Assembly: GCF_001186125.1 (NCBI RefSeq)
Contig: NW_014040406.1
Coordinates: 8,741 to 40,751, forward strand
DNA: 32,011 bases
Reading direction: 5' to 3'
From: Sphaeroforma arctica JP610
Lineage: Eukaryota; Opisthokonta; Ichthyosporea; Ichthyophonida
Positions 1 to 16,299 of this stretch are shown here, piece after piece; the stretch's first letter is position 1, and each line of letters opens with the position of its first letter. A program made the position numbers and the translations under genes. Under the pieces are notes generated by a model. It was not told the DNA's origin. It saw only the letters and a list, made by a program, of their open reading frames with translations, and did no database searches.

Positions 1-33
1 TATTAGTTAGTTAGTTATTGTTATTAGTTGTTA

Positions 34-97
<64 letters not shown>

Positions 98-98
98 G

Positions 99-160
<62 letters not shown>
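1..160. repeat. (TTAG)n followed by (GT)n and (AT)n microsatellites
   Basis: TTAG units run almost unbroken from about 1 to 98, then GT units to about 152 and a short AT run. The block lies in the fourth intron of the unrecognised minus-strand gene. The cysteine/valine and threonine/histidine frames across it are repeat artefacts. Confidence 0.95.
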
Positions 161-161
<1 letters not shown>

Positions 162-205
162 AAGAAGATCTGTGTAAAGCTATACAAACAGACACACACA
201 CATAC

Positions 206-1213
206 TTGTTGGCATCGCAAGGGAATTGCGCGATGTACTTCTTTCCTTTCAGCCCTTGCACCCAAGTGGCCGTTATTTTCAAGTCATTGAGCACATCGTT
301 CAGCAATTCGCTCACGTCGACCTGTTGAATGTTATATATAACAAAACAATATAAAACAGAATTTCACGCACGTGCTCGTGAGCATGATACTCTGAAAGAC
401 GATAGTATATAGTGGAATGATATGTCCTTATATAAATGTCCTTAATATGAGACGCTGCTTAATATTCTGCAACGAGGCAAGGAATACCTGGTCCGTCCAG
501 TCAGAGTCGCATATTCCCGCATTATGGTACACTGCCTTTAGCTTGGGTTAACATATTGAGCACACGCCCAGGCTACCATCTCATATTTTCTACGCACATC
601 CAATCCTGAGATTGTCCCTCCCGCATTTAGTCATTTGCAACTCACCTCAAAACCCGAGTTTTTCCGCTTCTGGCGACTGCTCTCCTCTTGTTGTCGTAAA
701 ACTTCCGATGCCATGCGTACCGCTTTCTTCTTGGTCTCTTCTGTGCTCGGAGGTGCATCCTCCGCTAAGTCCGACTTGACAGATGGCGTAAACAGGCCCT
801 GCATTTGCCTCTCTACTTCAATCATAGAGCTGCCCGACACGGTAGACAATCAATTGGTGAGCATCTACACTATGCATGTGTATGTGCTGAGAAGTCCTAA
901 ATAGTAAGCACCTATACTATGCATGTGTGTGTGTGCTGACGAGTACTCGGATTAGGATTTAGGTCAAGAATTCACATACTAAACATTGCATTCAAGGAAT
1001 AGGGAAAATAATTGTTACTAATCATGGATACCTGTATATACAAAAGAGTTAGATTATCGAAACAAAACAATATTCGTACAATCGTGAATTACCAAAGGGG
1101 TTTGTATGTGTTGGATTAAACAACATTCGTACAAATGTGAAGTATTACTGTTTCATTAGTCAATAGTTGTTTGAGTACTCATAATTTACGGATATGTGAT
1201 ACGTAGCAACACC

Positions 1214-1271
<58 letters not shown>

Positions 1272-1370
1272 CATATATATATATATAGCTATATATATGT
1301 GTGTGTGTGTGTGCGTGTATATATACAAGTGTGTGTATATATCTATATATACATGTGTATGTGTGTGTGC

Positions 1371-1425
<55 letters not shown>

Positions 1426-4400
1426 AAGTGTGTGTATATATATGATTAGACTGAAAAAGCATACATACAACACATCGCAGAACAACTTTTATGATCTACG
1501 GTCCAAATTTAAACGCAGTTCAGAGCTAAGACTGGAGGGATTTGTGCACCTACATGTAAATATGTCTGCGTGCCACGCTCCGTAAACAAGCATATTTGAA
1601 GCAAAAATAAGTATACGTATTACGCATATCGTGGGCGTATACAAATCTACAGGTGTTTTGATGTTTATTATATTGATAAATGAGCCCATCAACGAAAATG
1701 AAATCACAAAATGATTCTAAACACTGACACCAGCAATAAAAGAAATACGGTATACATACATAAATGATTACTCGAGTTTTCGTAACCTAGACAGAAAACT
1801 TTATATTCGTACTTGATCATCCAAACTAGGATACGTTTATCCAAGTGATCAATAAAACGACATGTACAAGCAATGATGTGTACGAGCAGAATCTATGTGA
1901 TTCTATACTTCTGTACACTCGTATGTGTGTCTTATTTGAAACATCCTCATCAAAATATGGAAGAACTGTGCAAGTCTCTCCGAGTGTGAGATTTATTTTT
2001 CGTATAGGATTGACAAGGGACTCGTATAGATAATACGATTGAGAAACAACTGTATACAAAACGTGTTTATATGCATACAGAACAGCTAAATAGATAACTA
2101 TATATGCAGTTCAAACATAACGTTCATATAGATACAAAACACCATTGAACACTGTGTTTCGATGACTGTATACACTATATATGTTTAAAACACCATTAAA
2201 CACTATATTTCGATGACTGTATACACTATGTATGTTTTGATGACGCATATAGATACACTTTGACCAACATTGAGCTCTACTAGATAAACATTCTATGAAT
2301 AAAGACGAAAGCCAACCAAGACAGTAGAATATGATAAGACTTTCACTGGAATCACTTAGGCGTACACTTGCGTTTAAATCAAGCACTATTGAAATCTATT
2401 GAGGGTATATATAAATTAAAGCCCATATTAATAAAATCGTTTTACTTACGGTCTTCCTCCTGTCGTGACACTATCTACGTCACTATCCACATTGATGGTA
2501 GTCTGTATCACAGGTACGTCAATAACTACTTCGTCGTATAAGCTTGAGTCTTCATTCTCTTCTTTGATGCAAGAAGTCATTGAGCCTTGCATACCAAACA
2601 TAGGCTTACTGGAGTGAGACTGCCTGCCCATATTCGGATTTATTGTATCGTTCAGCTCATATACTGTACCGGACGTCTGCAGACGTACGCCACAAGGAAT
2701 AGTCACGATATACAGAAACGACATAATGCTTTGTTTCTTTCAATAACTTATGTGGTGTATCTTGTTCTATGCAGTTTCTCTATACGGTATTCACTGTAGG
2801 GTCTCGATTGTGCGGATTGAAGCAATCCACGGTTCCGAGGTGACCGTTATTGAACTTCTGCCAAATGCCCACAGTGTGATAACTGATACAACTAATCTAG
2901 AATTATACTGCGCATACTTCGTGGGCAGTACTTAGCTATGTATGTGTAGTAGATGATATGCACAATACGTGGCTTCTAATCAACCGAATAGAACATACAC
3001 GTGCGTGTACTATCGACTAGAGAATGCGTGCGCGCATACGAAGAACGAGTTCCGAGGTGAGAAGTACAAGTCACTCGCCAACTTGTTTGTATACCCTTTG
3101 CAAAGTGGTTGGGGTTTTCGATTATCGATGGGGTAGCTGAGCAGCCTGATAGTTCCAGTCCCAGCTGGCGTTCCTACGGAAAGAATCGCTTATCAGGTGA
3201 ATCTATGTGTGAAGCTTTTGATTGAACAAATCTTGGGGGTTCGTCCCTTTTTCAATTTTTTGGCCTTTCGATCTACCAATATGATGAGATGTAACTCAAT
3301 CAAACGTAGGCTTTAATTCTATTCATCTTTCTTTAGTGGAATGAAACACAATAACGAACCAATAATATTAGACTAAACTTCTGTGATAAATAGAGCGATA
3401 TGCCTTTTACCACTTTAGACTCTGGATTTTAAAGATAGACTTTAATTGGATCTAAAATGAACTATAGTGCTTTTGTTATTCGATAAGATCTAAAATAGTG
3501 CACAATCATATGGGGGCGATAACCACACGACACATGCATTCAAAATCTACTTTGTTATGAGCTTACCAAGAAGAGAGTGAGTTTGGACTCTTGAGTCTCG
3601 AGAGAGTCGAGAGTTCGAGATGCCAGTCTGGCCTCACTCTGGCAGCTGGTGACAAATATGTATGAAGATTATACATAAATACATACCAGTTCAAAATATA
3701 GTTTACGGCTATGTGAATGTATCAGTACATCATATGTAGCCTTCTAAACTCTTATACCATGGGCTATGTTTATAAGGGCGAGTCTTTAAAATGGGTTCGA
3801 GTTTTCGTTCCTTTACTTTCATTTTCAAAACCAGTCGCAGCCAAATATCTTATTAAATAATCGTACTACCAAGTACCAACCTCTCTGGCACATTTTTTTA
3901 AGAAACAATGCTATGTATGTTATGTACTGCTGACTCAAAATATCTATTAGATTGTTAAAAATAGGTACATGTCATGGACTCGTCAAAATCGGACCAGTGA
4001 ACTTGAGAGTACATACGAGTACACTTACAGAATTACTCAAACTGCCATCATGACGAAATAAAGTTTTGAATAAAGTATAGATCGTACAAAAGTTGTCACT
4101 GTATGATGGACAAAACAACAACTATAAAAAATGACAAACGAAAGAATACACGAGATCGATATCAACCAGACATTGCAGCAGCACATAGAGTATCCACTTA
4201 TATGTCAGGTTCGACTGGTACTGTATTGTAAATAAAGTCAACATTTAAATATTGCTTACTGGTTCTCTGTCTGATAACAAATAATTTTGAAAATAGTACT
4301 CGCTATGGCTTTCTGCCAAGATTGTAACTTCATGCGTCCCGGTTTGCAAGACTGCCAATTGCGTCCATTTGTCTTGCCCCTTCGCAGCGGGTATTCTACC

Positions 4401-4472
4401 TTCTGGAAAGGACAAGATAGCAGAAACACTCTCTAAGAGGGCACGACTGTTTTTATCCATATTTCCGACCAT
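206..4472 (-). CDS. Unrecognised host gene, first four coding exons (3' end outside window)
   Basis: Four minus-strand exons join with matching phases: 4472-4260, 2676-2450, 829-646 and 321-206. Every border is GT..AG: donors GTAAGC, GTAAGT, GTGAGT and GTATGT, acceptors CTGCAG, GGGCAG and CAACAG. The start is the ATG at 4472 because a stop codon lies in frame directly before it; a second ATG four codons later (4460) is an alternative. The exons give about 246 residues. Exon 1 (1-71) looks globular, with aromatic and hydrophobic patches. Exon 2 is acidic and serine/threonine-rich (EENEDSS, DVDSDVDS) and probably disordered. Exon 3 is charged and helix-prone (TEETKKKAVRMASEVLRQQ), and exon 4 begins VDVSELLNDVLNDLK and continues with TWVQGLKGKKYIAQFP. 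No signal peptide or membrane segment is visible. I do not recognise the family, so no function is given. The gene continues beyond position 1. Exon structure is confident, identity is not. Confidence 0.72.
1049..1147. repeat. Imperfect tandem duplication in intron 2 of the minus-strand gene
   Basis: Two related stretches sit at about 1049-1091 and 1111-1147, sharing the core CATTCGTACAA-like segment and flanks. A similar imperfect pair lies at about 859-897 and 906-946, around the shared core ACTATGCATGTG. Both are intronic and appear non-coding. Confidence 0.6.
1212..1443. repeat. Compound (TG)n/(TA)n microsatellite
   Basis: Alternating TG and TA dinucleotide runs inside the second intron of the minus-strand gene. 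The TG runs could adopt Z-DNA and the TA runs could form cruciforms, but nothing suggests a gene. Confidence 0.95.
2136..2237. repeat. 51-bp tandem duplication
   Basis: Copy 1 is 2136-2186 and copy 2 is 2187-2237, back to back, with only four differences, all transitions. It lies in the second intron of the minus-strand gene. Confidence 0.9.
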
Positions 4473-4693
4473 TTATTTGTACTGTGTACAAAGCATACTC
4501 CAACGATGGTGTGTAGTGGTCCTTTTATTTCTAAAAGCATAATTGCCAGGGCAGACAGATACAAGTCTGACACACAAGTGGTAGACGAGGTTGTGTAGGT
4601 GGTAGGCAAGTAGTAGGCACTGCTAGAGAGGACTCTACTAGAAGAGGCACTGGCAGCGTGTGCTTAATAGTCTGCTTGAGACCCTATACTCAT

Positions 4694-4722
4694 AAAGAGA
4701 GCGAGAGAGAGAGAGAGAAGAG
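4694..4722. repeat. (GA)n microsatellite
   Basis: A purine-only GA tract of about 29 bases with one interruption, in the shared intergenic region. Confidence 0.9.
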
Positions 4723-4857
4723 TATGTAACGCCCTTGGCCCTGGACCCTAAAATACTCTGTCCACGGCTGACGGCTTAACGGAGTCCACGCTCATGAGTC
4801 AATATCAGTTACATAAGTAATAATTATCGGCAAATAGGGATAAAATCATAAATTTTC

Positions 4858-4938
4858 TTTTCTCTCTCTCATCTGACATCTCTCTCTCTCTCTCTCTCTC
4901 TCTCATCTGACATCTCTCTCTCTCTCTCTCTCTCTCTC
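4858..4938. repeat. (CT)n microsatellite with internal duplicated spacer
   Basis: CT runs are separated twice by the same short spacer CATCTGACAT, so the array grew by duplicating a larger unit. The arginine/glutamate frame on the minus strand here is an artefact of the tract. Confidence 0.93.
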
Positions 4939-5204
4939 CCCTGTATCTACTCTCTACATATGCTGCAGAAGGCTCTCTACTCTCAGAGAAGCCTGAAGGC
5001 ATCAAGGCAACATACTACGTCGGCGGTCGGACTCACGTTTCACCGCTCACCTCACGCGGTCACGCCTCACGGAGTCACGGTGTCCGCCTGAGTGTTGACG
5101 TGTTCTAAACCTTTTTTTTTTAATGTTTTAACCTTTGTGTGCTTTTATTTTTAACTGCCCAAATACTGCAACTCTTTCTAGGGGCTAGTAGATATATACA
5201 TCAG

Positions 5205-5283
5205 TTTGAAACTCCCAACTTCCAACTCCCAAGTCCCAACTTCCAACTTTTAACTTTTAACTTTTAACTCCCAAGTTCCAACA
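5205..5283 (+). repeat. Seven-base iterated motif (AACTTCC/AACTCCC/AACTTTT)
   Basis: About ten adjoining seven-base units share AACT followed by TCC, CCC or TTT. It is a small minisatellite in the intergenic region with no coding frame. Confidence 0.8.
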
Positions 5284-5369
5284 GCCTGCCCTGATCCTCA
5301 CTCGGAGTCAGGCCTCAGGCCTCATCATGCCCTCAGATTTCAGAACTCAGATGTCGTAAAGGGAGAGAA

Positions 5370-5388
5370 GGGGGGGGGGGGGGGGGGG
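5370..5388 (+). repeat. 19-base G homopolymer
   Basis: An uninterrupted run of 19 G sits between two purine-rich flanks (GGGAGAGAA before, AGAAGGG after). Such a run can fold into a G-quadruplex. It lies about 0.9 kb upstream of the minus-strand gene start and 2.1 kb upstream of the transporter start. Confidence 0.95.
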
Positions 5389-5485
5389 AGAAGGGTGTTT
5401 TAGATACCTAAAGCCAAACCCTTAAAATCCTTAAAACTCAGTCACAGGACTCGCGTCATAAATAAAAGGGTGCAGTTCGACCTTG

Positions 5486-5640
5486 GGGCTTGGGCCCTAG
5501 CCCCTGGCCCCTGGGTCTGGAGACTGGGGGCTTGGGGGCCTGGCCAGGGGCACTGGCCACTGGCCAATGGGGCAGGGCCGCAGGGGCCAGGGGGACTCCG
5601 ACTCTCAATTTAGGACTTTGGTGGGACCTTGGGGCTTGGG
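5486..5640. repeat. GC-rich block of GGCC/TGGCCA iterations
   Basis: A local GC-rich island in AT-rich surroundings, built from short variants of GGGGCC, CTGGCC and TGGCCA. Its G-rich strand has several G4-G5 runs within 60 bases. No frame through it looks coding. It may be a simple-sequence expansion or a promoter-type GC island; I cannot tell which. Confidence 0.7.
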
Positions 5641-7486
5641 GTGTTTGTTTGTTTGTTTTTTAAGAAATATATCTAGGGCTCACTCACTTTAAAAATATCC
5701 TAAGTAGAGTAGGAACGTTCGCTACTCTCTCTATTTATTATTTAGAGAGTATTTACAGGAAGTAGGAACTCCCATGTTTTGTAAATACAAAAAGAAAGTT
5801 TTAGTTGTTGTTGTCTTTTTGAATAAAACAACAATAAAATGTACAGATAGTCCCTCGAAATCTTCACATTGTTTTTTTGTTTTTGTTTTTTAAATCGATC
5901 CAAACAGGTTCACAGTACACACTTCATGTGTTGTCTTGTTGTCTTGTGTTGATCACACTTCACAATTCACAGTTCTGAGTTCACACTCAAAGAGACACAG
6001 GCGTCGTTCAGATTTCATTTTGGATTTCCTTCCTTGCCTGCTCTTGTTGACTTCTGGCTGGTATCGCTATCTAGTATCATGTCCCGACATTGCCGACAAC
6101 CGTAAATAACAACTGACACTACTCAAAAGTGACAACTGGCAAGTGACAAGTCGCCGAAATATAGTGTTTGTTAGTTTTTTATAAAGAAACAAATTAACGA
6201 CGATATCCAACCCAGGTCTGAAAAAGGATCTCGATTTAAAAGTACAATTTGATTACTGGCTACTGAGACTTTCTTGAGGTATGTATCAAGTACGTGTTAA
6301 ATACATAAATAAATATACGACACACGACACATCGATTTTTTTTATACCAAAAAAAAACATGTATGTACTGTACGAGTGTACATGTTCTCTGTTTTTAGTC
6401 TGTCCGGCCACTTTTTACGTATTTACATAGTACGGCGTACTATTTGTTTTATGTAACAAAAATACCTTCTTTTTTTTTCTTGGCGATTTTTGTGTCGATA
6501 GAGTGCATAGTGCCGAGGCCCGAGACTCCGACAGTTGTAGCCTTCTAAAAAATATTAAAAAACACGAGAGTGCAGACTCGGGAGTCGGAAAATGATACCA
6601 ATTACATACCAGCCAGAAGCCCAGAACTTCAAAACCTCAAAAGCCCAACACAACCCGCAATCGCAGTCCCGCACTCTGCAGGAACTTTTACAATTTTAGA
6701 TTTTTTTCTACTGAGTAGTTTTTACTATTTAGTAGTACTAGACCCGAGCCTTTCCCAGGCAGTCAGGCACCCCCACACACAAAAAATGAAATCTGAAAAG
6801 AAGAAAAAAAGGAGAGAAGTAGATAAAATCAAAACTGTCCAAACAAATTTAACAAACCTTTGTTTGATATTTGTTTTGTAAAAATTCCTTCTTTTTTTAA
6901 TAAAATTTTGTTTAAGCATACATTTATAAATAGCCTCGCAGGCTCCCCCCGGGGCATATAACAAACCTTTTTTTCTTGATTATTGCTTTTGTAGAAATAA
7001 AGTCAAAAATAAATGCCATGGGTACTGACAAATTAGGACCATATATATGAGTAGTAAACTAAATAGTGATCGTATTCCACGCGTGTTTTCCTGCTAATTG
7101 GTGCATACCCACATAAAATGATAAAATATCATTCATAGCCTTTAAATTAATACAAAAGGGAGCTAATATGTTGTTTTTTTAGTTAAATTTGTGGTTCAGA
7201 ACCTCAGGCCTCAGCCCTCAGGCCTCATCAGTGACTGTAAAGAACTGAAGGGTGGTGCCACTGTGTTCCTGCGTGTGGTGGGCTGGTAGCCTGGTACCTG
7301 GCGGTTATTATTTGATTCCCCTATCATTATTCTACTAGCGTGGGTAGTCAAAAAAGGTTCCATGATGCTATACGGCTTTGGCTAACACCGTATTAATTTA
7401 CACGGAAACATAACGAGCCGCCGCTGAAAGCCTTCCATGAGTATACTGCTAAATACGTACAGTTCACGTAGGTGTAATCTCGTACA

Positions 7487-12981
<5,495 letters not shown>

Positions 12982-13004
12982 TGTGGTCTACAGAGCTTAA
13001 TATA

Positions 13005-13010
13005 ATTAAA
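13005..13010 (+). terminator. Possible poly(A) signal ATTAAA of the SLC35F gene
   Basis: ATTAAA lies 24 bases after the stop codon, followed by a T-rich stretch. Position and motif fit a cleavage/polyadenylation signal; there is no transcript evidence. Confidence 0.4.
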
Positions 13011-14542
13011 CTTTTATTTATTCGAGTTGTCGATGTCATATATTTACCACATGGTATAGCTCACTGCTTTGCGTTTCTTCGTCCTTGGCGGAGGTATAGT
13101 GTAAAGAAAAACGGCAGCTATCGGGCGAAGAGAGAATGAGCATACATAGGATTGGATCCACGTATAGGACCTGTTAGAAGCTTCCACGCTGTATGGTATT
13201 TTCCATAATTTTAAATCGGGAGAAAGGGAGCTGGTGCATGATGTTGTCGAAAATTGTTGCTAAACATGATTTTTAGAAGGAACTTTTAAATTGAAGTTTG
13301 GCTAAAGCTTCAATGGCTTTGATGCACTGCACTGTACTATCCTACACAATCTTTTGGGATAAATTACTCTCATCAAAATAAAAATTTTAAAAAAAGCTGT
13401 ACCAAAATCATTTGATCGCATCGCATTCATCATACCGAATTAACGGAGGACCAGTGAAGAATTTGTGGTACATATCTAGCCCATATTGATGTCCATATTT
13501 ATGTCTAAAATGAGCAATGCTCAATATTTGGAACGTTTATACTTAGTACTCCCATGCCACAAAACTGGAGAACACACTTGCACACACAAAACTTATAGAC
13601 AAACGAAGGATATTCCGAATTCTCAGGCATCGTCCCGTCGAGCCGATTCTGATAGATCGGGGAATCACTTGCCCAAAAAAAAACAGACCACTATGATTGT
13701 CCACAACCAATCCTTATCGTTTTTACCCCTAGCTCTCCATGGTCGTCGGAGCGTAATTTATTTTCCCCTATAGGTTCATGACCTCGTCGAAGTGACAAAA
13801 AATAGTTTTTCTTGATCTAGAATAAACACATAACCGAGCTTTTGCATATACTGTATTACTGTTATATCTTGGAAGGCTATAGGTCATTTACTTTCAATGT
13901 TTACTTTGATTTGGTCCCGTGTTTGGCGAGGGTACAATATAGAAGGCTGGAACCTTTCTTAACCCTTTACATGTTAAAACGGTTATATGTTATAACGGTT
14001 TAAAAATATCAAAACTGTGCACGTTTACATTTCACTTGCACGTGTTTATACGCTGGGGCTGAAGTACCATATAAACGTAGTGATATTTGACAGAGTGTGG
14101 TCAATAAAGCGGAATTCAATGTATTCAGCTCCGTACTGTATGCGGAGGACTAAAGGGTTGGAAGAAAGGGCGATATAGAGAAAAGACTGAAAAATAATGC
14201 ATGTTTATTTAAAAACAAAACTAAAGAATAAGCTGAAGAATAGGAATTTTTGAGATATGTTGTTTGATACATGATAAAATATTTAGAACAAGAACATGAC
14301 AAAATATTTAGAACAAAAAACATGAACTGGAACCATCATATACATTACGTCCGATTGGACGGATAGGAGTATGAGTCGCTAGATGGGTTGGTTGAATGTA
14401 TTATTTGTATTAAGTAACCATTGAGACGGAATATAAGTTAAATCGTGTATCTAAAATAGGCACTGTATGATTGGTATGACAAGATGCGGAAATGACGTAT
14501 GGTGAATAGAGTAAATATAATAAACATTCATATATAATTGTT

Positions 14543-14890
14543 TTAATAGGGGGGATGTTTTCGCGGGACATCAAGGGTGAAATCCGGATCGTGATCATGT
14601 TGTGTTACGACATTGGACTGGCGATGCGGCTCAGCACAGGAAGAGTCACGAAATGGGTTTCTAGTGTCCGCAGACTCCCTTTTGAGGACAGGGAGGCTGT
14701 GGGGGGCACCGTTGATGTTGATGGAAGGAGCGTTGCCTTCAGACTGGTCAGAGAAACCAATAGAAAAAGAGGTACTTACCTGAGAACAGGCAAGGGGATC
14801 ATATTCGGAATCGTTCGACAAGTCCACATGTGGGAATAGCAAACTTGCGATCACCAAGACACCAGATTCAAATCCAGGCTTCTGAGCCAT
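14543..14890 (-). CDS. Weak candidate gene or exon pair, unknown product
   Basis: A 115-codon minus-strand frame in DNA that is locally richer in GC than its surroundings. It starts MAQKPGFESGVLVIASLLFP, with only a short hydrophobic patch, and continues as a polar, histidine- and serine-rich tail. Inside it, 14779-14744 has a consensus donor GTAAGT, a pyrimidine-rich tract and an AG acceptor 36 bases later, so the frame could be two exons or one. The opposite strand is also open over much of the same span, which weakens the case. No family is recognised. Confidence 0.22.
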   Translation of the reverse strand: MAQKPGFESGVLVIASLLFPHVDLSNDSEYDPLACSQVSTSFSIGFSDQSEGNAPSININGAPHSLPVLKRESADTRNPFRDSSCAEPHRQSNVVTQHDHDPDFTLDVPRKHPPY

Positions 14891-16004
14891 GTGTGTTGCT
14901 TGTCAATGATGAAAAGGTGGCCCGAGACTTGGACAAGAAATTGTTGTCCTGGCGGAGATAGCTGCAATTTTCACCATTCAAGATAATAAGTTCATATTTG
15001 ACAATAGATTCTATCATGGCCTGAACATTCGTCAGGAAGGGGATATAGGAAAATGTTCCCAGTAGAGGCAACGATCACTTACGCGATGGCGACTAGTTTG
15101 TCATACACGTAAGGAATTGCAGCACATGGGAGGGGGTTTGATCGTTAAAGCCTTACCATAACCACGTACGAATTTCATTTTAGGAACATTCAGCAGGTTG
15201 CTAACTATAGCTACCTATGAGGCAGTGATCCAGATAGTACCTTCTGAAATGTTTGTGATTGCAATAACTAAGCCAATCTGCTCGCTCCCTTCGAACAGAG
15301 AGTGTTGTATCTATACTGAATTACATAAGCAACAGCCAGAGTATTTGGATTCACTTTTATGGTCCTGAGTCTGACATTTTAATTTGGCTTTCCAAGAAGG
15401 CACAGTTTGCGTTTGAAAGTTAAAGAAATCATTATAGATCGTAGGAAGTAGAGTAAACACTGTTATTTGTATAAACTGTGCTATGGAATCAGTGTGAATA
15501 TGTACGGCTTCTATGCTTATTGCGAAATACAATCATGCATTGAACAGGATGTACATTTTTATGTATACGAATCTTGAATAAAGAACTGTGTGTGTGGAAC
15601 CCTATATCAGGACATGCACGAAAGATGGTAGTAGTAAAGATAATAGTATGGTGTTTAATACACAGTGCAAGTGTGACTAAGTGATGCGAAAGATAAGTAG
15701 GAGAGTATGGCGCATGAATTTTACTAGTGATACTCTTGTGGGCAAAAAAAAATTAAATAAACTGTGTAAAACAGATGTAGGGGTACGTATTGTTAGTGTC
15801 GCTAACCGAAATATGTGTGGAGATGTTACGGGACACTGAATAGAGTATGAGCATACAAAAGCCCTATATAGGGTTTTGGGTCACATATGGGAAGATAGAA
15901 AGTGTACTTCAAATTATACATTGTAGTTGGCGCCACGTGTAAGTACCATATCAAAGAACAATAACTGTATGAATGTTGTGTAGATAGCGACAATTGTTGT
16001 GTTA

Positions 16005-16022
16005 TACATTATATATAATGTA
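16005..16022. repeat. 18-base perfect palindrome
   Basis: TACATTATATATAATGTA reads the same on both strands. It is AT-rich and lies about 300 bases before the first recognisable part of the decayed plus-strand retroelement. Its role is unknown. Confidence 0.6.
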
Positions 16023-16299
16023 ATATACAGGATATTTCGGAATGAGAAGTATTGCTCAACGTAGGTAAACGAAAAACACATGAACGTTTTTCGCTAACTT
16101 AAGCGACGCCTACCTGAGGTGTTTGCGAAAAAATCGTGATAAAAGCTTTTCGAATCTGGTGTGATAATCTATTAGAGAATACTAAATTGGTTTTTCACCA
16201 TTGATATCTGATGCACTGGTGTTGAATCACGCGATTCTGGCTTATAAGTTGAGGACCGATCGAGATGACCCGTCAATACTTCAATCAATGAGTTCTGAA

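Larger units (their letters stand above)
4473..7486. other. Head-to-head intergenic region between the two host genes
   Basis: About 3 kb separate the ATG of the minus-strand gene (4472) from the ATG of the transporter gene (7487), so the 5' untranslated regions and promoters of both must lie here or in unseen 5' exons. It is cryptically simple DNA: GA and CT tracts, a G homopolymer, a GC-rich block, seven-base AACTTCC/AACTCCC/AACTTTT iterations at about 5205-5283, and AT-rich stretches. Open frames across it (for example 6570-6881) lack coding character. I see no clear TATA box, RNA gene or transposon with recognisable ends. Confidence 0.7.

Noticed and set aside
1-98. TTAG array as a telomere or interstitial telomere repeat
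   Set aside because: Known telomere repeats are TTAGGG, TTAGG and similar. TTAG alone, beside GT and AT runs in an intron, is an ordinary microsatellite.
88-328. Open frames over the TG/CA run at the left edge read as whole proteins
   Set aside because: Only the minus-strand part 206-321 is coding-like, as an exon with proper borders. The rest is dinucleotide repeat translated.
3130-3200. A tRNA-like stretch with a B-box-like GTTCCAGTCCC
   Set aside because: No matching A box and no cloverleaf could be drawn by eye; it lies inside an intron.
6570-6881. A 103-codon plus-strand frame upstream of the transporter
   Set aside because: Composition follows the local simple sequence, there is no splice or family evidence, and the lysine-rich end is an A-rich tract.
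13486-13773. A 95-codon plus-strand frame after the transporter gene
   Set aside because: No recognisable motif, no coding-like composition and no conserved start context.
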